Part shown: positions 7,724 through 17,770 of the stretch, piece after piece
Numbering within the stretch: the stretch's first letter is position 1
Layout of the letters: the number at the start of each line of letters is the position of its first letter
DNA from: Gammaproteobacteria bacterium
GTDB lineage: Bacteria; Pseudomonadota; Gammaproteobacteria; SZUA-152
Assembly: GCA_021647705.1 (NCBI GenBank)
Contig: JAKIUF010000048.1
Location: 1 to 34,500, forward strand
Length of the DNA: 34,500 nt
Direction: 5' to 3'
Position numbers and translations under genes: made by a program
Notes under the pieces: generated by a model
Seen by the model: the letters and a program-made list of their open reading frames with translations, nothing else
Database searches by the model: none
What the model was told of the DNA's origin: nothing

Positions 7724-8887
7724 CTAAAATTTCCGCGTATAACGCGCGTAGAGATCCTTGTCTTCACGTTTTTCGGTTTTGTCAGTACGTTGTTCAATAT
7801 CAGTACGATAACGCACGCGAATTTCGAGGCGCTGTTTTTTGGCAATATTCCAACGGTAACGTGTTTCGTACAGATGCTGATTATTTTTAAAGTCGGGTGA
7901 AAGCAACCAACCACCCTCCACTCTACCCACCACGACACCCACACTGTGACGCGGCACAATATCGATAAAGTTGAAGGTCACCTGCGTAGCATTGCCACCG
8001 GCATCGCCACTGTTGCCTAAATTAAGCGCGGTGTTGGTGGGCGTGTTGGGAGCATAGCCCAGCTCACCGGCCAGCAAAAACTTCATGCCACCTGCCCCCG
8101 TGGGCCACTGTGCGGCAAAACGTCCCACAAACGCCAGATAATCATCAATATTGCCTGTAGCACTACCATCAGTTTGCAAGGCGGATGGCAGGTAAGTGAT
8201 ATTCAGGGAGCGCTGCACAATAGTGGCTTTTTTATCGGTTTTTTCGTACGCAAGAAAATAACTGACCCGACTGTCGCTATCGGCAAAATCCAGCGTTTTG
8301 CGACGCACTTGTGTGGCCCCTTCTTCAGGGTTGTATTGCACAATGGCATGGGTATTCCAGCCGTTGCTGCCTTTATGTTTAAAATAAAGCCCGTCCGTCC
8401 AAGCGATATCAGTGTTAGGACTGTCATTGCGATCCAGGGATTTTTTCGCCACGCCCACTAACTCCAGTTTGGTCTGCATGCGCCCTGCGCGCAGACTCCA
8501 AGCTCCCCGGGTATAATTCAACCACATTTCATCGAAAGTGGCCTGCCCCATTTTCAGGCCATCAGACCCCGGAGTGATGCCGGATGAATAAAGCTCAAAT
8601 TCTGGGTCGGCGGCACTACGATGCGTAGAATAACGCCCGGCGAAGCGCACCCGGGCACTGAGCGATTCGCTGATCGTCGCATGTAAACCCGCACGCAAAC
8701 GCAGTCGCCACTCATCTTTTTCCGACGTGCTGCCATCGCGGTCATCACGATCCAGCATATAAAGCCCGGCACGCACATCCCCCACCAGACTGAAAGTATC
8801 GTTAATTGGCACAGCGGCCTGTAATGTGCTTTGAGTCAACAGCGCACTCACTGCCAACGTGCTACTCACTATCAATTTTTGAGTCAT
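7724..8887 (-). CDS. Outer-membrane beta-barrel protein, alginate-export-like
   Basis: A 387-residue protein with an N-terminal signal peptide (MTQKLIVSSTLAVSALLTQ...LQA). The mature part shows barrel strands with alternating residues, including RLRLRAGLHATISESLSARV, then ATFDEMWLNYTRGAWSLRAGRM, and a terminal ARYTRKF ending in Phe. The layout (an arginine-rich first strand, then a strand holding LRAGR) resembles the alginate-export/porin-type family, but the substrate cannot be assigned and alginate is not implied. It is transcribed convergently with the porin and ends 156 bases from it. The ribosome site is weak (AAAAGAAA). Confidence 0.7.
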   Translation of the reverse strand: MTQKLIVSSTLAVSALLTQSTLQAAVPINDTFSLVGDVRAGLYMLDRDDRDGSTSEKDEWRLRLRAGLHATISESLSARVRFAGRYSTHRSAADPEFELYSSGITPGSDGLKMGQATFDEMWLNYTRGAWSLRAGRMQTKLELVGVAKKSLDRNDSPNTDIAWTDGLYFKHKGSNGWNTHAIVQYNPEEGATQVRRKTLDFADSDSRVSYFLAYEKTDKKATIVQRSLNITYLPSALQTDGSATGNIDDYLAFVGRFAAQWPTGAGGMKFLLAGELGYAPNTPTNTALNLGNSGDAGGNATQVTFNFIDIVPRHSVGVVVGRVEGGWLLSPDFKNNQHLYETRYRWNIAKKQRLEIRVRYRTDIEQRTDKTEKREDKDLYARYTRKF

Positions 8888-8946
8888 ATTTATTTCTTTT
8901 AAGTTTGGAGAATTTTATTGAGCAGAACACCGGGGCGGCTTTGTTT

Positions 8947-9414
8947 TCAGTCGTCTTCGCGACGATATTCACCCTCGATGGTATTTGGCCGATGCGTGCC
9001 TGACGAGGACTCTCCTCGATGCGGGTCGCCCATTCCACCAAAACCACCCGGCGGTGTCAAAAATCGTCCCAGTATCCAGCGAATCATGGTACGGCGTAAT
9101 GAGGGGATCAAACACAAAAAACCGATGGCATCGGTAAAGAATCCTGGAGTCAGCAACAATGCGCCAGACACCAGCAACACTGCACCTTCCAGCATTTCGA
9201 TAGCGGGAATCCCTCCCTGGGCCATGGTACGTTTTACCCGGGCCAGCGTGGCAAAACCTTGAATACGCAACAACCATGCACCCAGCACAGCAGTAAACAC
9301 CACCATAAATACCGTAGGGAGAGCACCGATGATGCTGCCCACTTTGATCAGCAGGTAGATTTCCAGCAGAGGAATGGTCAAAAACAGAACAAGTAATATT
9401 GAGAAGGGGTTCAT
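8947..9414 (-). CDS. fxsA: FxsA family membrane protein
   Basis: A 155-residue protein. It begins NPFSILLVLFLTIPLLEIYLL, the typical FxsA start, followed by hydrophobic segments (PTVFMVVFTAVLGAWLL, then AVLLVSGALLLTPGFFTDAIG) and RRTMIRWILGRF, then a polar acidic tail. In E. coli, overproduced FxsA suppresses F exclusion of phage T7; its normal role is not established. It is divergent from cutA-dsbD. GGAAA precedes ATG 9414. The end lies 59 bases upstream of the barrel gene start on the same strand, so the two may be co-transcribed. Confidence 0.88.
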   Translation of the reverse strand: MNPFSILLVLFLTIPLLEIYLLIKVGSIIGALPTVFMVVFTAVLGAWLLRIQGFATLARVKRTMAQGGIPAIEMLEGAVLLVSGALLLTPGFFTDAIGFLCLIPSLRRTMIRWILGRFLTPPGGFGGMGDPHRGESSSGTHRPNTIEGEYRREDD

Positions 9415-9710
9415 TTATTATTTCCAGTGCGGCTGTTCCGATGACCGGCTGTTTTCAAGATCAATTATTTTCAAAAACCATTTCCAAAAATCAATAGCCG
9501 CACTATATCAGAGCTTTTCCCGTGATATGTGATCACTTTTGCCGGAAACAAGCATCACCCATCCTGCAATTGGCTTCTCCAAAAGTGCCCCCTAATACAT
9601 CCACCATATAAATCAAACGGTTAGCAGAAAAACACTCATCGACTCTTATTAACAAGCGTGTAAAGATATGCCAGCCACGATACGATATGACAGAAGTAAG
9701 GAATCAAGTA

Positions 9711-10061
9711 ATGCATAGGCCCGCACAGCAATCAACATCGCATCTACTTATTCTGTGTACCTGCCCGGATCAAACCACAGCACAGAATATTGCCGATCAA
9801 CTGGTGGATCAGGCATTGGCAGCCTGTGTAAATATCCTGCCGGGGCTGACATCGGTCTACCAATGGCAGGGAAGACGGGAAATGACTCAGGAGTATTTGC
9901 TCTTAATCAAAACCACGGACACAGCATACCCGGCGCTGGAACAGGCCATTACAGAGCTGCACCCGTATGAACTTCCCGAGGTAATCGCTGTCCCCATAGC
10001 CCAGGGGCTGAATGGTTATCTCCAGTGGATTGAACAACAAACAGCAACCAAAACAAACTGA
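9711..10061 (+). CDS. cutA: CutA1 divalent-cation tolerance protein
   Basis: CutA1 is a small trimeric protein linked to copper/divalent cation tolerance in E. coli, with an uncertain molecular function. The sequence shows CTCPDQTTAQNIADQLV, then the conserved LAACVNILPGLTSVYQWQG and LHPYELPEVIAVP. It has 116 residues from ATG 9711, which follows AAGGA at good spacing. An upstream ATG at 9687 is in frame but lacks a ribosome site. The stop overlaps the first base of the dsbD start (TGATG), a sign of translational coupling; cutA before dsbD is a known gammaproteobacterial arrangement. Confidence 0.9.
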   Translation: MHRPAQQSTSHLLILCTCPDQTTAQNIADQLVDQALAACVNILPGLTSVYQWQGRREMTQEYLLLIKTTDTAYPALEQAITELHPYELPEVIAVPIAQGLNGYLQWIEQQTATKTN

Positions 10062-12373
10062 TGAGACACACTATGACCATTGCGCAACGACTGCTACTCA
10101 CCCTTCTCATATTGCTGCTGGGCGGCAATATCCAGGCCGGTGCTGACAGTTTCGAGGATGAAGAACCGCTGATGCCCGACGAGGCTTTCGTGCTTAGCAC
10201 TAAAGTCATCGATGCCAATACCATCCGTGCTGAATGGAAGATTGCCGACAAATATTATCTGTACCGCGACAAATTCAAATTCGTCAGCGAAACAGAAAGT
10301 ATCCAGCCCGGCACGCCCAGTTTTCCCAAAGGGAAAATCAAAGACGACGAATTTTTCGGCAAGATGGAAACCTACAACAAGCACGTTGCCATCGATATTC
10401 CCATCACCCGCACGGGTACTGCCAACACACTAAACATGAAAATCACCTCGCAAGGCTGCGCAGACATCGGGCTTTGTTATCCACCACAGACCAAAACCGT
10501 CACTTTTAACCTGCCCCCGCTAGCCTCTGCCGAAACTGCCACCAGTAACTCGGGCGGTTTTAGCCCACTCAATGCATTAAAAAGTCTGGGCAGCAGTCTG
10601 GGGCTCATTGATTCTGACGATGGCTTTCTACACCCCGACCAGGCTTTCACTTTTTCGGCAGAGGCCATTAACGGCAACACTCTACGTGTCCGCTGGGATA
10701 TCGCCGACAAAGTCTACCTCTACCGGGACAAATTCAAGTTTGAATTAAAAGAAGCTAACGGCATTACCCTTGGCACGCCCGTATTGCCCGAAGGCAAAAA
10801 GAAGATTGATGAGTCCTTTGGCGAAATGATGGTTTATTACCATGATGTGGACATCGATATCCCGTTAGAACGCACAAACCTTAACGCCACCGACGTTATC
10901 CTCGTGGTCAAATATCAGGGCTGTGCCGATGCTGGTTTCTGTTATCCACCCATCACCAAAGAAATGCCCGTTGCTCTGCCTGCCGCTTCAGCCACGACAA
11001 CAACAACCGGGACGGATACAAACGCTAACAGTGCGGATGACGTACCCCGCTCCGAACAAGATCGCATTGCCGACTCGCTGGCCAGTGGCAACATCCTGCT
11101 CACTATTCTCACCTTCTTTGGTTTTGGCCTGTTGCTGGCCTTCACTCCCTGTGTTTTCCCGATGATACCTATCCTTTCCAGCATCATCGTTGGCCAGGGT
11201 GAAAGCATCACCACTCGTCGTGCCTTCATCATGTCACTGGTCTATGTGCTGGCCATGGCGCTGACTTATACCGTAGCCGGTATCGCTGCCGGTGCCTTTG
11301 GCCAGAATTTACAAGTCGCTTTCCAGAATCCGTGGATACTCGGCAGTTTTGCCGCTGTGTTTGTGGCGCTGTCATTTTCCATGTTCGGTTTTTACGAACT
11401 GCAAATGCCCTCGTTCATTCAAAACAAACTCACCAGCGCCAGTAACCGCCAGCAAGGCGGCACTCTGACAGGCGTCGCTATCATGGGTCTGCTGTCTGCT
11501 CTCATCGTTGGTCCCTGCGTAGCCGCGCCACTGGCGGGTGCGCTGATCTACATCGGCCAGACCGGCGACATGGTACTCGGCGGCATGGCCTTGTTTGCTC
11601 TCAGCATGGGCATGGGAGCACCACTGTTGGTCATTGGTGCCTCGGCAGGCAAACTGCTGCCCAAAGCCGGTGCCTGGATGGACATCATTAAAGCCGTATT
11701 CGGCGTAATGATGCTGGCTGTTGCCGTATGGATGCTGGAACGCATCATACCTGTGGGTGTGGCCATGATGCTGTGGGGCACACTGATGATCGGCTCCGCC
11801 ATTTACATGGGTGCATTAGATCCCGTGGGCGAAGGCTCCGGCTGGCGTAAACTGTGGAAAGGCTTGGGTGTCGTGCTGCTCATTTACGGTGCCCTGCAAC
11901 TGTTCGGCGCAGCCGCAGGCGGCAAAGATACCCTGCAACCCCTGCATGGTTTGGCCATGGGCGGAGGTGGCGGTGGCGCAGCGATGGGCAACATGCAGCA
12001 CGGCGGCGAAATGGTCTTTAAGCGCTTCAAGGGATTAGCCGAGTTGGAGCGTGAAGTCGCCACTGCCTCTGCTGCGGGCAAATCGGTAATGGTGGATTTT
12101 TATGCCGACTGGTGCGTGTCCTGCAAGGAAATGGAAAAATACACCTTCTCCGATGCCGGTGTACAAAAGGCGCTGGCCAACACCGTATTATTACAGGCTG
12201 ATGTCACCGCTGATGATGACATCGACAAAGCACTGATGAAAGAATTCAGCATCTTCGGTCCACCCTCCATTCTCTTCTTTGGCGTCGATGGGAAAGAACG
12301 CCGCAGCTATCGTGTGGTAGGCTTTGTGAAAGCCGACCCCTTCCGTGAGCATGTGGAAAAAGCGCTCCGTTAA
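10061..12373 (+). CDS. dsbD: Thiol:disulfide interchange protein DsbD with duplicated N-terminal domain
   Basis: DsbD carries electrons from cytoplasmic thioredoxin through the inner membrane to periplasmic partners. The protein has 770 residues against 565 in E. coli DsbD. After a signal peptide there are two consecutive nDsbD-like domains, about residues 35-155 and 188-305. Each contains DKxYLYRDKFKF and a redox pair: C133/C139 (GCADIGLC) and C288/C294 (GCADAGFC). The membrane domain follows, with C364 (FTPCVFP) and C486 (VGPCVAAP), then a thioredoxin-like domain with C685-x-x-C688 (DWCVSCK). Start ATG 10061 overlaps the cutA stop; ATG 10073 is an alternative. A TlpA-like gene follows 19 bases later. 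All cysteine pairs are intact. Confidence 0.93.
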   Translation: MRHTMTIAQRLLLTLLILLLGGNIQAGADSFEDEEPLMPDEAFVLSTKVIDANTIRAEWKIADKYYLYRDKFKFVSETESIQPGTPSFPKGKIKDDEFFGKMETYNKHVAIDIPITRTGTANTLNMKITSQGCADIGLCYPPQTKTVTFNLPPLASAETATSNSGGFSPLNALKSLGSSLGLIDSDDGFLHPDQAFTFSAEAINGNTLRVRWDIADKVYLYRDKFKFELKEANGITLGTPVLPEGKKKIDESFGEMMVYYHDVDIDIPLERTNLNATDVILVVKYQGCADAGFCYPPITKEMPVALPAASATTTTTGTDTNANSADDVPRSEQDRIADSLASGNILLTILTFFGFGLLLAFTPCVFPMIPILSSIIVGQGESITTRRAFIMSLVYVLAMALTYTVAGIAAGAFGQNLQVAFQNPWILGSFAAVFVALSFSMFGFYELQMPSFIQNKLTSASNRQQGGTLTGVAIMGLLSALIVGPCVAAPLAGALIYIGQTGDMVLGGMALFALSMGMGAPLLVIGASAGKLLPKAGAWMDIIKAVFGVMMLAVAVWMLERIIPVGVAMMLWGTLMIGSAIYMGALDPVGEGSGWRKLWKGLGVVLLIYGALQLFGAAAGGKDTLQPLHGLAMGGGGGGAAMGNMQHGGEMVFKRFKGLAELEREVATASAAGKSVMVDFYADWCVSCKEMEKYTFSDAGVQKALANTVLLQADVTADDDIDKALMKEFSIFGPPSILFFGVDGKERRSYRVVGFVKADPFREHVEKALR

Positions 12374-12392
12374 CCAAAAAAACGACAAATAG

Positions 12393-12956
12393 ATGGCCAG
12401 CAACACACCACAGAAAAAAAAGCTGCTGAAATACACCGCGTACTTGCTGACCTTCGTGGTCGGCATATGGGGTGGGCGTATACTCATTGACCAAATAACC
12501 GGTAACGCCCAAGGCCGCGAGGCAGCACAAGCCATGGTCGATAGACCGGCACCCGGATTCAGCCTGCCGGACATGAACGGCACCATGCGTAATTCCCATG
12601 AATGGGACGGCAAAGTGGTCATCCTTAATTTTTGGGCCACCTGGTGTCCGCCCTGTCGCAGAGAAACCCCCATGTTCGTCGAAATGCAAGAAGAATACAG
12701 TGCCACTGGCTTGCAATTTATCGGTGTTGCCATCGACACAGCAGAAAAAGTACAGGATTTCATGGATACCTACGGCATTAACTATCCCATGCTTATCGGT
12801 GAAGACGATGCGATTAACGTCGCCAAAGACTATGGCAACCGTTATGGTGCCCTGCCTTACACCGTTATTATCAGCCGCAACGGAAACATTCAGTTTGTGC
12901 ATCGCGGCGAAATGACCCGGGAAATGATAGAAAACACCATCAGTCAGCTGCTATAA
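12393..12956 (+). CDS. TlpA/ResA-like periplasmic thioredoxin
   Basis: A 187-residue membrane-anchored periplasmic thioredoxin. The N-terminus has a basic stretch (PQKKKLLKY) and a hydrophobic helix at about residues 13-31, probably an uncleaved anchor. The fold then shows PAPGFSLPDMNG, NFWATWCPPCRRETP (C85/C88) and a cis-Pro segment (GALPYTVIIS). TlpA/ResA proteins reduce disulfides, often in apocytochrome c or cuproproteins. It follows dsbD closely on the same strand, so DsbD probably recharges it. The client protein is not identifiable here. Confidence 0.87.
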   Translation: MASNTPQKKKLLKYTAYLLTFVVGIWGGRILIDQITGNAQGREAAQAMVDRPAPGFSLPDMNGTMRNSHEWDGKVVILNFWATWCPPCRRETPMFVEMQEEYSATGLQFIGVAIDTAEKVQDFMDTYGINYPMLIGEDDAINVAKDYGNRYGALPYTVIISRNGNIQFVHRGEMTREMIENTISQLL

Positions 12957-13250
12957 CCTACAATTTCTGTCATTCTGCCACGATCACTCCGGCAACGTCG
13001 GCGAAATCCGGGAAATCTTCAAAAACGTAGACATTAAAACCCCATCGGGGCATACTGCATGTGGCCTTATGCGGAAAAACACATGTTCAGCGCATTTATG
13101 TCTTTTTTCCTGCCGGTTGGCACCGTAATTGCCACACTTGGCAAACCTGGACACAGGTATGTGCCAAACCGAACATTCTGCCGTAAAAACTAGGTAAAGG
13201 CCCGGCTGACCCGTTGAGCCTATAGATAGAAAGTAGAAAGCAATTACACC
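12957..13250. other. Intergenic region before aroQ
   Basis: Between the TlpA-like gene and aroQ. It includes a short CCCC-ATC-GGGG hairpin near 13040 and an AT-rich aroQ leader. TATAGA around 13220 could be a -10 element. No gene is supported. Confidence 0.4.
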
Positions 13251-13688
13251 ATGGCAAACATTCTCGTTCTCAATGGTCCTAACCTCAACCTGCTGGGCAG
13301 CCGTGAGCCCGACCACTACGGGAAATCCACACTTCCGGAAATTACCGAACACCTGGTCAACGTTGCCAAAACCGCAGGGCACGTACTGAATCATTATCAA
13401 AGCAACGCTGAGCATGAGCTGGTGGATCGTGTACATCAAGCGGTGGCGGACAAGGTCGAATTCATCATCATCAACCCTGCTGCATTCACGCACACCAGTG
13501 TGGCACTACGCGATGCGCTGGCCGGTGTGGCCATCCCGTTCATTGAAGTACATTTATCAAATATTCACGCCCGCGAAGCCTTTCGCCAGCATTCCTATTT
13601 TTCTGATATCGCTACGGGCGTCATCAGTGGACTGGGTGCCCAGACTTACGAATTGGCGTTAGAGGCGGCAATCAGCCGACTGAGCTGA
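13251..13688 (+). CDS. aroQ: 3-dehydroquinate dehydratase, type II
   Basis: AroQ converts 3-dehydroquinate to 3-dehydroshikimate in the shikimate pathway. The 145-residue length is typical for the dodecameric type II enzyme. The motifs are [13 protein letters not shown], a Tyr near residue 23 (catalytic in the family), [16 protein letters not shown], and [17 protein letters not shown] carrying the active-site His and Arg. aroQ next to accB-accC is a common gammaproteobacterial order. It lies 65 bases before accB and is probably co-transcribed. Confidence 0.95.
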   Translation: MANILVLNGPNLNLLGSREPDHYGKSTLPEITEHLVNVAKTAGHVLNHYQSNAEHELVDRVHQAVADKVEFIIINPAAFTHTSVALRDALAGVAIPFIEVHLSNIHAREAFRQHSYFSDIATGVISGLGAQTYELALEAAISRLS

Positions 13689-13753
13689 CACCCCAATAAA
13701 ATAATATGCAAAACAATCTATTCACCGTTAACAAAAATCACAGGCACTAACCA

Positions 13754-14197
13754 ATGGACATTCGCAAAGTTAAAAAACTCATTGAACTGCTGGAAGAATC
13801 CAATATTGCCGAACTGGAAATTCATGAAGGCGAAGAATCTGTTCGCATCAGTCGTTATGGTTCCGGTGCTGCCGCAGCACCTGCACCGATACTGGCCGCT
13901 GTGCCCGCTGCACCACCAACAGCGGCTCCCGATGAAACCGCCAGCAACGAAGTAGAGATCAGTGGCCACAAAGTAACCTCTCCCATGGTGGGCAGTTTTT
14001 ATCGTGCTCCTTCACCCGGTGCCGCTCCCTTTGTGGAGAAAGGCCAAAGTGTCAAAGTAGGAGACACTTTGTGCATCATCGAAGCAATGAAACTACTGAA
14101 CCAAATCGAAGCCGACAAGGCCGGTACCATCAAGGCTATCCTGGTGGAGAACGGCGAGCCGGTGGAATACGGGCAAACACTGTTTATTATTGAATAA
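13754..14197 (+). CDS. accB: Biotin carboxyl carrier protein of acetyl-CoA carboxylase
   Basis: AccB carries CO2 on a biotin between biotin carboxylase and carboxyltransferase in malonyl-CoA synthesis. The protein has 147 residues: an N-terminal segment ([16 protein letters not shown]), a Pro/Ala linker at about residues 40-62, and a biotinyl domain with [20 protein letters not shown] and the biotin Lys113 in EAMKLLN. The usual EAMKMMN is slightly altered, as in many homologues. accC follows 74 bases later. Confidence 0.95.
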   Translation: MDIRKVKKLIELLEESNIAELEIHEGEESVRISRYGSGAAAAPAPILAAVPAAPPTAAPDETASNEVEISGHKVTSPMVGSFYRAPSPGAAPFVEKGQSVKVGDTLCIIEAMKLLNQIEADKAGTIKAILVENGEPVEYGQTLFIIE

Positions 14198-14271
14198 ACG
14201 TGTTGCCAACAACCGAAACAACCACATTGTAATGCAGATTCTGACGTAGACCCTGAATGTAGGCAAAAAAC

Positions 14272-15612
14272 ATGTTTGAAAAAATCGTTATCGCCAACCG
14301 CGGGGAAATTGCCCTGCGTATTTTACGCACCTGCAAAGAGCTGGGCATCCAGACAGTTGCTGTGCATTCCGAAGCTGACCAGGATTTAAAACACGTCCGC
14401 CTCGCCGATGAAACTGTCTGCATCGGCCCTGCTGCTTCGGCTGGCAGTTATTTGAACATCCCGGCATTAATCAGTGCAGCAGAAGTCACCGATGCCGTGG
14501 CCATTCATCCCGGTTACGGCTTCCTCGCGGAAAATGCCGACTTTGCCGAACGTATCGAGCAAAGTGGTTTCACCTTCATCGGCCCCAAACCGGAAACAAT
14601 CCGTCTGATGGGCGACAAAGTGTCCGCCATCAAGGCCATGCGTAAATCCGGCGTACCTTGCGTACCCGGCTCCGACGGCCCACTGGGAGATGACGAAGAG
14701 ACCAACAAACGCGTTGCCAACGACATTGGCTACCCCATTATCATCAAAGCCGCAGCAGGTGGCGGTGGTCGCGGTATGCGCGTGGTACATTCCGAAGCCA
14801 ATCTGGCCAATGCCATTTCACTCACCACTGCCGAAGCCCAGGCGGCCTTTGGCAGTGGCGTGGTGTATATGGAGAAATACCTGGAAAACCCGCGTCATGT
14901 AGAAATCCAGATACTCTCGGACCAACACGGCAACGCCATTCACTTGGGGGAGCGTGACTGCTCCATGCAACGCCGACATCAAAAAGTGTGCGAAGAAGCC
15001 CCCGCCCCTGGCATCAGCCCTGAGCTGCGCGCCAAAATCGGTGGCCGTTGTGCCGAAGCCTGTCGTAAGATTGGCTATCGTGGCGCTGGCACCTTTGAGT
15101 TTTTGTACGAAAACGGTGAATTTTATTTCATCGAAATGAATACCCGCATCCAGGTAGAGCATCCCGTCACCGAAATGATCACCGGCGTGGATTTGATCAA
15201 GGAACAAATTCGTATCGCTGCCAACCTGCCGCTGAGCTATCAGCAGGATGACATCAAGATTCGCGGCCACTCCTTTGAATGCCGCATCAATGCCGAAGAC
15301 CCGGAAAATTTCATGCCGTCACCGGGCACCATCAGCCAGTTCCATGCTCCGGGCGGGCTGGGTGTACGTGTTGATTCTCACATTTACAATGGCTACCGCG
15401 TGCCGCCCTATTACGATTCCATGATCGGCAAACTCATCGTACATGGGGATACCCGTGAAATCGCCATGGCACGCATGCGCACAGCCTTGAGTGAATGTGT
15501 TATCGAAGGCATCAAAACCAACATCCCGTTACAACAGAATATTTTCAACGATGCCGCGTTTGCTGCCGGTGGCACCAATATTCACTACCTTGAGAAAAAG
15601 CTGGGACTTTAA
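14272..15612 (+). CDS. accC: Biotin carboxylase subunit of acetyl-CoA carboxylase
   Basis: AccC carboxylates AccB-bound biotin with ATP and bicarbonate. The protein has 446 residues, the usual length, starting [17 protein letters not shown]. It has an ATP-grasp domain with the glycine-rich [42 protein letters not shown] and [10 protein letters not shown]. No anomalies are seen. A strong hairpin closes the operon just after the stop. Confidence 0.97.
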   Translation: MFEKIVIANRGEIALRILRTCKELGIQTVAVHSEADQDLKHVRLADETVCIGPAASAGSYLNIPALISAAEVTDAVAIHPGYGFLAENADFAERIEQSGFTFIGPKPETIRLMGDKVSAIKAMRKSGVPCVPGSDGPLGDDEETNKRVANDIGYPIIIKAAAGGGGRGMRVVHSEANLANAISLTTAEAQAAFGSGVVYMEKYLENPRHVEIQILSDQHGNAIHLGERDCSMQRRHQKVCEEAPAPGISPELRAKIGGRCAEACRKIGYRGAGTFEFLYENGEFYFIEMNTRIQVEHPVTEMITGVDLIKEQIRIAANLPLSYQQDDIKIRGHSFECRINAEDPENFMPSPGTISQFHAPGGLGVRVDSHIYNGYRVPPYYDSMIGKLIVHGDTREIAMARMRTALSECVIEGIKTNIPLQQNIFNDAAFAAGGTNIHYLEKKLGL

Positions 15613-15617
15613 AGCAC

Positions 15618-15652
15618 AAAAAAGGGCAAGCCATATGGCCTGCCCTTTATAT
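15618..15652. terminator. Bidirectional terminator between accC and the lipoprotein gene
   Basis: AAAGGGCAAGCCATATGGCC then TGCCCTTT forms a near-perfect palindrome (15621-15648) with an A-run before and T-rich bases after it. It lies between convergent genes and can serve both. Confidence 0.85.
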
Positions 15653-15670
15653 ATCGAGGCAACAAAATAG

Positions 15671-17770
15671 TTAAAAATCAGCCGCTTTAATGCCAGACGG
15701 TGTAAAGCTGCCGGTACCGTTGGTACCACCGGCCCAAGTGATGGTGCCAACGAAACAGCTATCGGTAGCGGTGTCGCTGACCATTGAACCGCAGTTCACC
15801 TGAGCCACGGCGGTGCCTAATATGGATATGGTCACAGTGACATCGGTTTCAGCTCCAGCAAAGGCATCAACATAAACTTCATAGTTTCCATCTTCTGTAA
15901 TCTGGTTCATCCAGATATTCTCGATGCCATTGCCACAGGCGATACAGTCTACGTCCAGCTTCGGGTCATCCTCTTCGCCACCGGTTCCCCAGGAAATACT
16001 ATTGCTTCCTGTGCCGGCCAAACCGACATTGCAGCCGCTGTAGTTACAATCATCAGCGCCCCCACCTCCGTTGGAATACCCTGTTCCGCTTACACTTACC
16101 GCACGTACAACATGCAAGTCCATATCGGTGGAACCATCCCAGGTTAATTGTGCGCGAAATAAGGCAAGGTCGGTTAACGATGTCAGGGTAATGGTTTGAC
16201 TGCAACTGCTATTATCAGCATAAATACCCGAGACGGTGATGTGATTGCCGCCCGCAAACAAGGGGACGTTCAGTGAAAAATTGTTACCTGTGAGAGATAT
16301 GGCGATAGTGTTGGATTGCTCACCACCAGTTATCGTTACATAGGCTTCAGTTGGTGAGCCGGTAATCGTACCGGCCAAGGTAATAGCTGTCTCTACAAGA
16401 TTGATGTTATCGATATGACTGGTAATGTTTACATTGGTACAACTTGCGGTGGAAACTCGCACACCACAGGCAGTGCCGCCAAGGTGATCAACATTGTCCA
16501 CATAGTCGGTACCTATATCGAAGCTACCATTGCCATTGGTATCAACCACTACGTCATAACATGTTGTGCCGCCCAACGCGCTCAAACTCATATGGGTTGC
16601 CAGTACCCAAGGAGCCTCACTGTTACTGTCATTCTGAACAGGGCTCACTTTGAAATCATCGCCCGCACCTGCGGCCACTCCAGTCAACGGATCACCGTCA
16701 GACCATGTAGCCTGATGGTTAACCAGATAGGTACGCACACTACCCGGCTGTTGTATTGCTGAACGTTCTGTTGGTGTAACAAAAGCTTGAATATCCCGAA
16801 TTGCAGCGACATTCGCATTGGGGTCAAAAATCTCACGTTTATTGCCATTTTTATCCGAGGCGATTTGCTGCACTGTTATTGCGCCTGCTGATTGCACAGC
16901 AAAACAGGATAATAAGCGGTTATGACGAGAAATCAGGTCAGTGCCCTGATTGAAGACGCCATTTCTATTGATATCGACAAGTACATCATAGGTGCCCGCA
17001 GAAAAAGTGCCTAATGGCACGGTACCCGTACCGCTGGCAATGGTGACATTTAATGGCGAACCTCCAATGAGGCCATCATTTGCTATAACTTTTTCAGCAT
17101 CTGACATCACATAAACGTCGTAATCACCATCCACCAGAAAACCATCATTTTTGTCAATTTTGGCAAACACCGTCTCACTTGCCAAAAAAGAAGCTTGTGG
17201 ATTGCTGGCGTTATCAACGCATTGCACCCTGCTGCGGTTTTCCAGCGTGTAATTAAGCGTTTGCATGGTTGCTCCACCCTCAACAGCAACGGCAACGGCA
17301 TAAAGGCCAAGCTCACTAGCAGCTGGCATATTTTGCACAATGATAGCCTTGTTAATCGCACCAGCACTGTCTGAAGTAGCGATCAGCCCTCCGGCTGGAG
17401 TAATTTCCGCGGCAAGTGGATCTGTGATAACAATGGTATGACGGGTATTAGCGGCTAAGCCACTGACAGACATGGCGATAGGGTCATGTAAATCAACTGC
17501 GCCAGTCAATGCGACTCCACACGCATCAATAATACCCGTCTCATTACTGTTGCAAATGGGCACTACACCAACAACCCCACCACCTTGCGTTGGGGTACAG
17601 CCTGCTCCTGCAAAAGGGCTGGAGCACGATAGAGAGGAACCGCCACCACCGCCAGACGTAAATTTTGAACCAGGCTCCCCACCGCCACAGGACACAAGCA
17701 ATAACAAGGCAATTGTGGAGAAGGCTCCGGTGATGATAATTTGGTTAGGATTTGAACCATTAATGCGCAT
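15671..17770 (-). CDS. Large surface lipoprotein with Ca-binding-like loops and YfaP-like C-terminus
   Basis: A 699-residue lipoprotein. The signal peptide ends in LLLLVSC, a lipobox with Cys at residue 28, followed by GGGEPGS and a glycine/serine linker. The long middle part is built of Thr/Ser/Gly-rich beta-type segments with scattered cysteines. Two loops match the calcium-binding pattern DxNxNGxFxxGTD (about residues 266-278 and 410-422). Near the end AQLTWDGSTDMDLHVV resembles the DUF2135/YfaP domain found in envelope proteins. ATG 17770 is chosen because AGGGA precedes it; TTG 17776 is two codons earlier. It stands alone, convergent with accC. Function is unknown; adhesion or surface attachment is speculation. 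Confidence 0.75.
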   Translation of the reverse strand: MRINGSNPNQIIITGAFSTIALLLLVSCGGGEPGSKFTSGGGGGSSLSCSSPFAGAGCTPTQGGGVVGVVPICNSNETGIIDACGVALTGAVDLHDPIAMSVSGLAANTRHTIVITDPLAAEITPAGGLIATSDSAGAINKAIIVQNMPAASELGLYAVAVAVEGGATMQTLNYTLENRSRVQCVDNASNPQASFLASETVFAKIDKNDGFLVDGDYDVYVMSDAEKVIANDGLIGGSPLNVTIASGTGTVPLGTFSAGTYDVLVDINRNGVFNQGTDLISRHNRLLSCFAVQSAGAITVQQIASDKNGNKREIFDPNANVAAIRDIQAFVTPTERSAIQQPGSVRTYLVNHQATWSDGDPLTGVAAGAGDDFKVSPVQNDSNSEAPWVLATHMSLSALGGTTCYDVVVDTNGNGSFDIGTDYVDNVDHLGGTACGVRVSTASCTNVNITSHIDNINLVETAITLAGTITGSPTEAYVTITGGEQSNTIAISLTGNNFSLNVPLFAGGNHITVSGIYADNSSCSQTITLTSLTDLALFRAQLTWDGSTDMDLHVVRAVSVSGTGYSNGGGGADDCNYSGCNVGLAGTGSNSISWGTGGEEDDPKLDVDCIACGNGIENIWMNQITEDGNYEVYVDAFAGAETDVTVTISILGTAVAQVNCGSMVSDTATDSCFVGTITWAGGTNGTGSFTPSGIKAADF

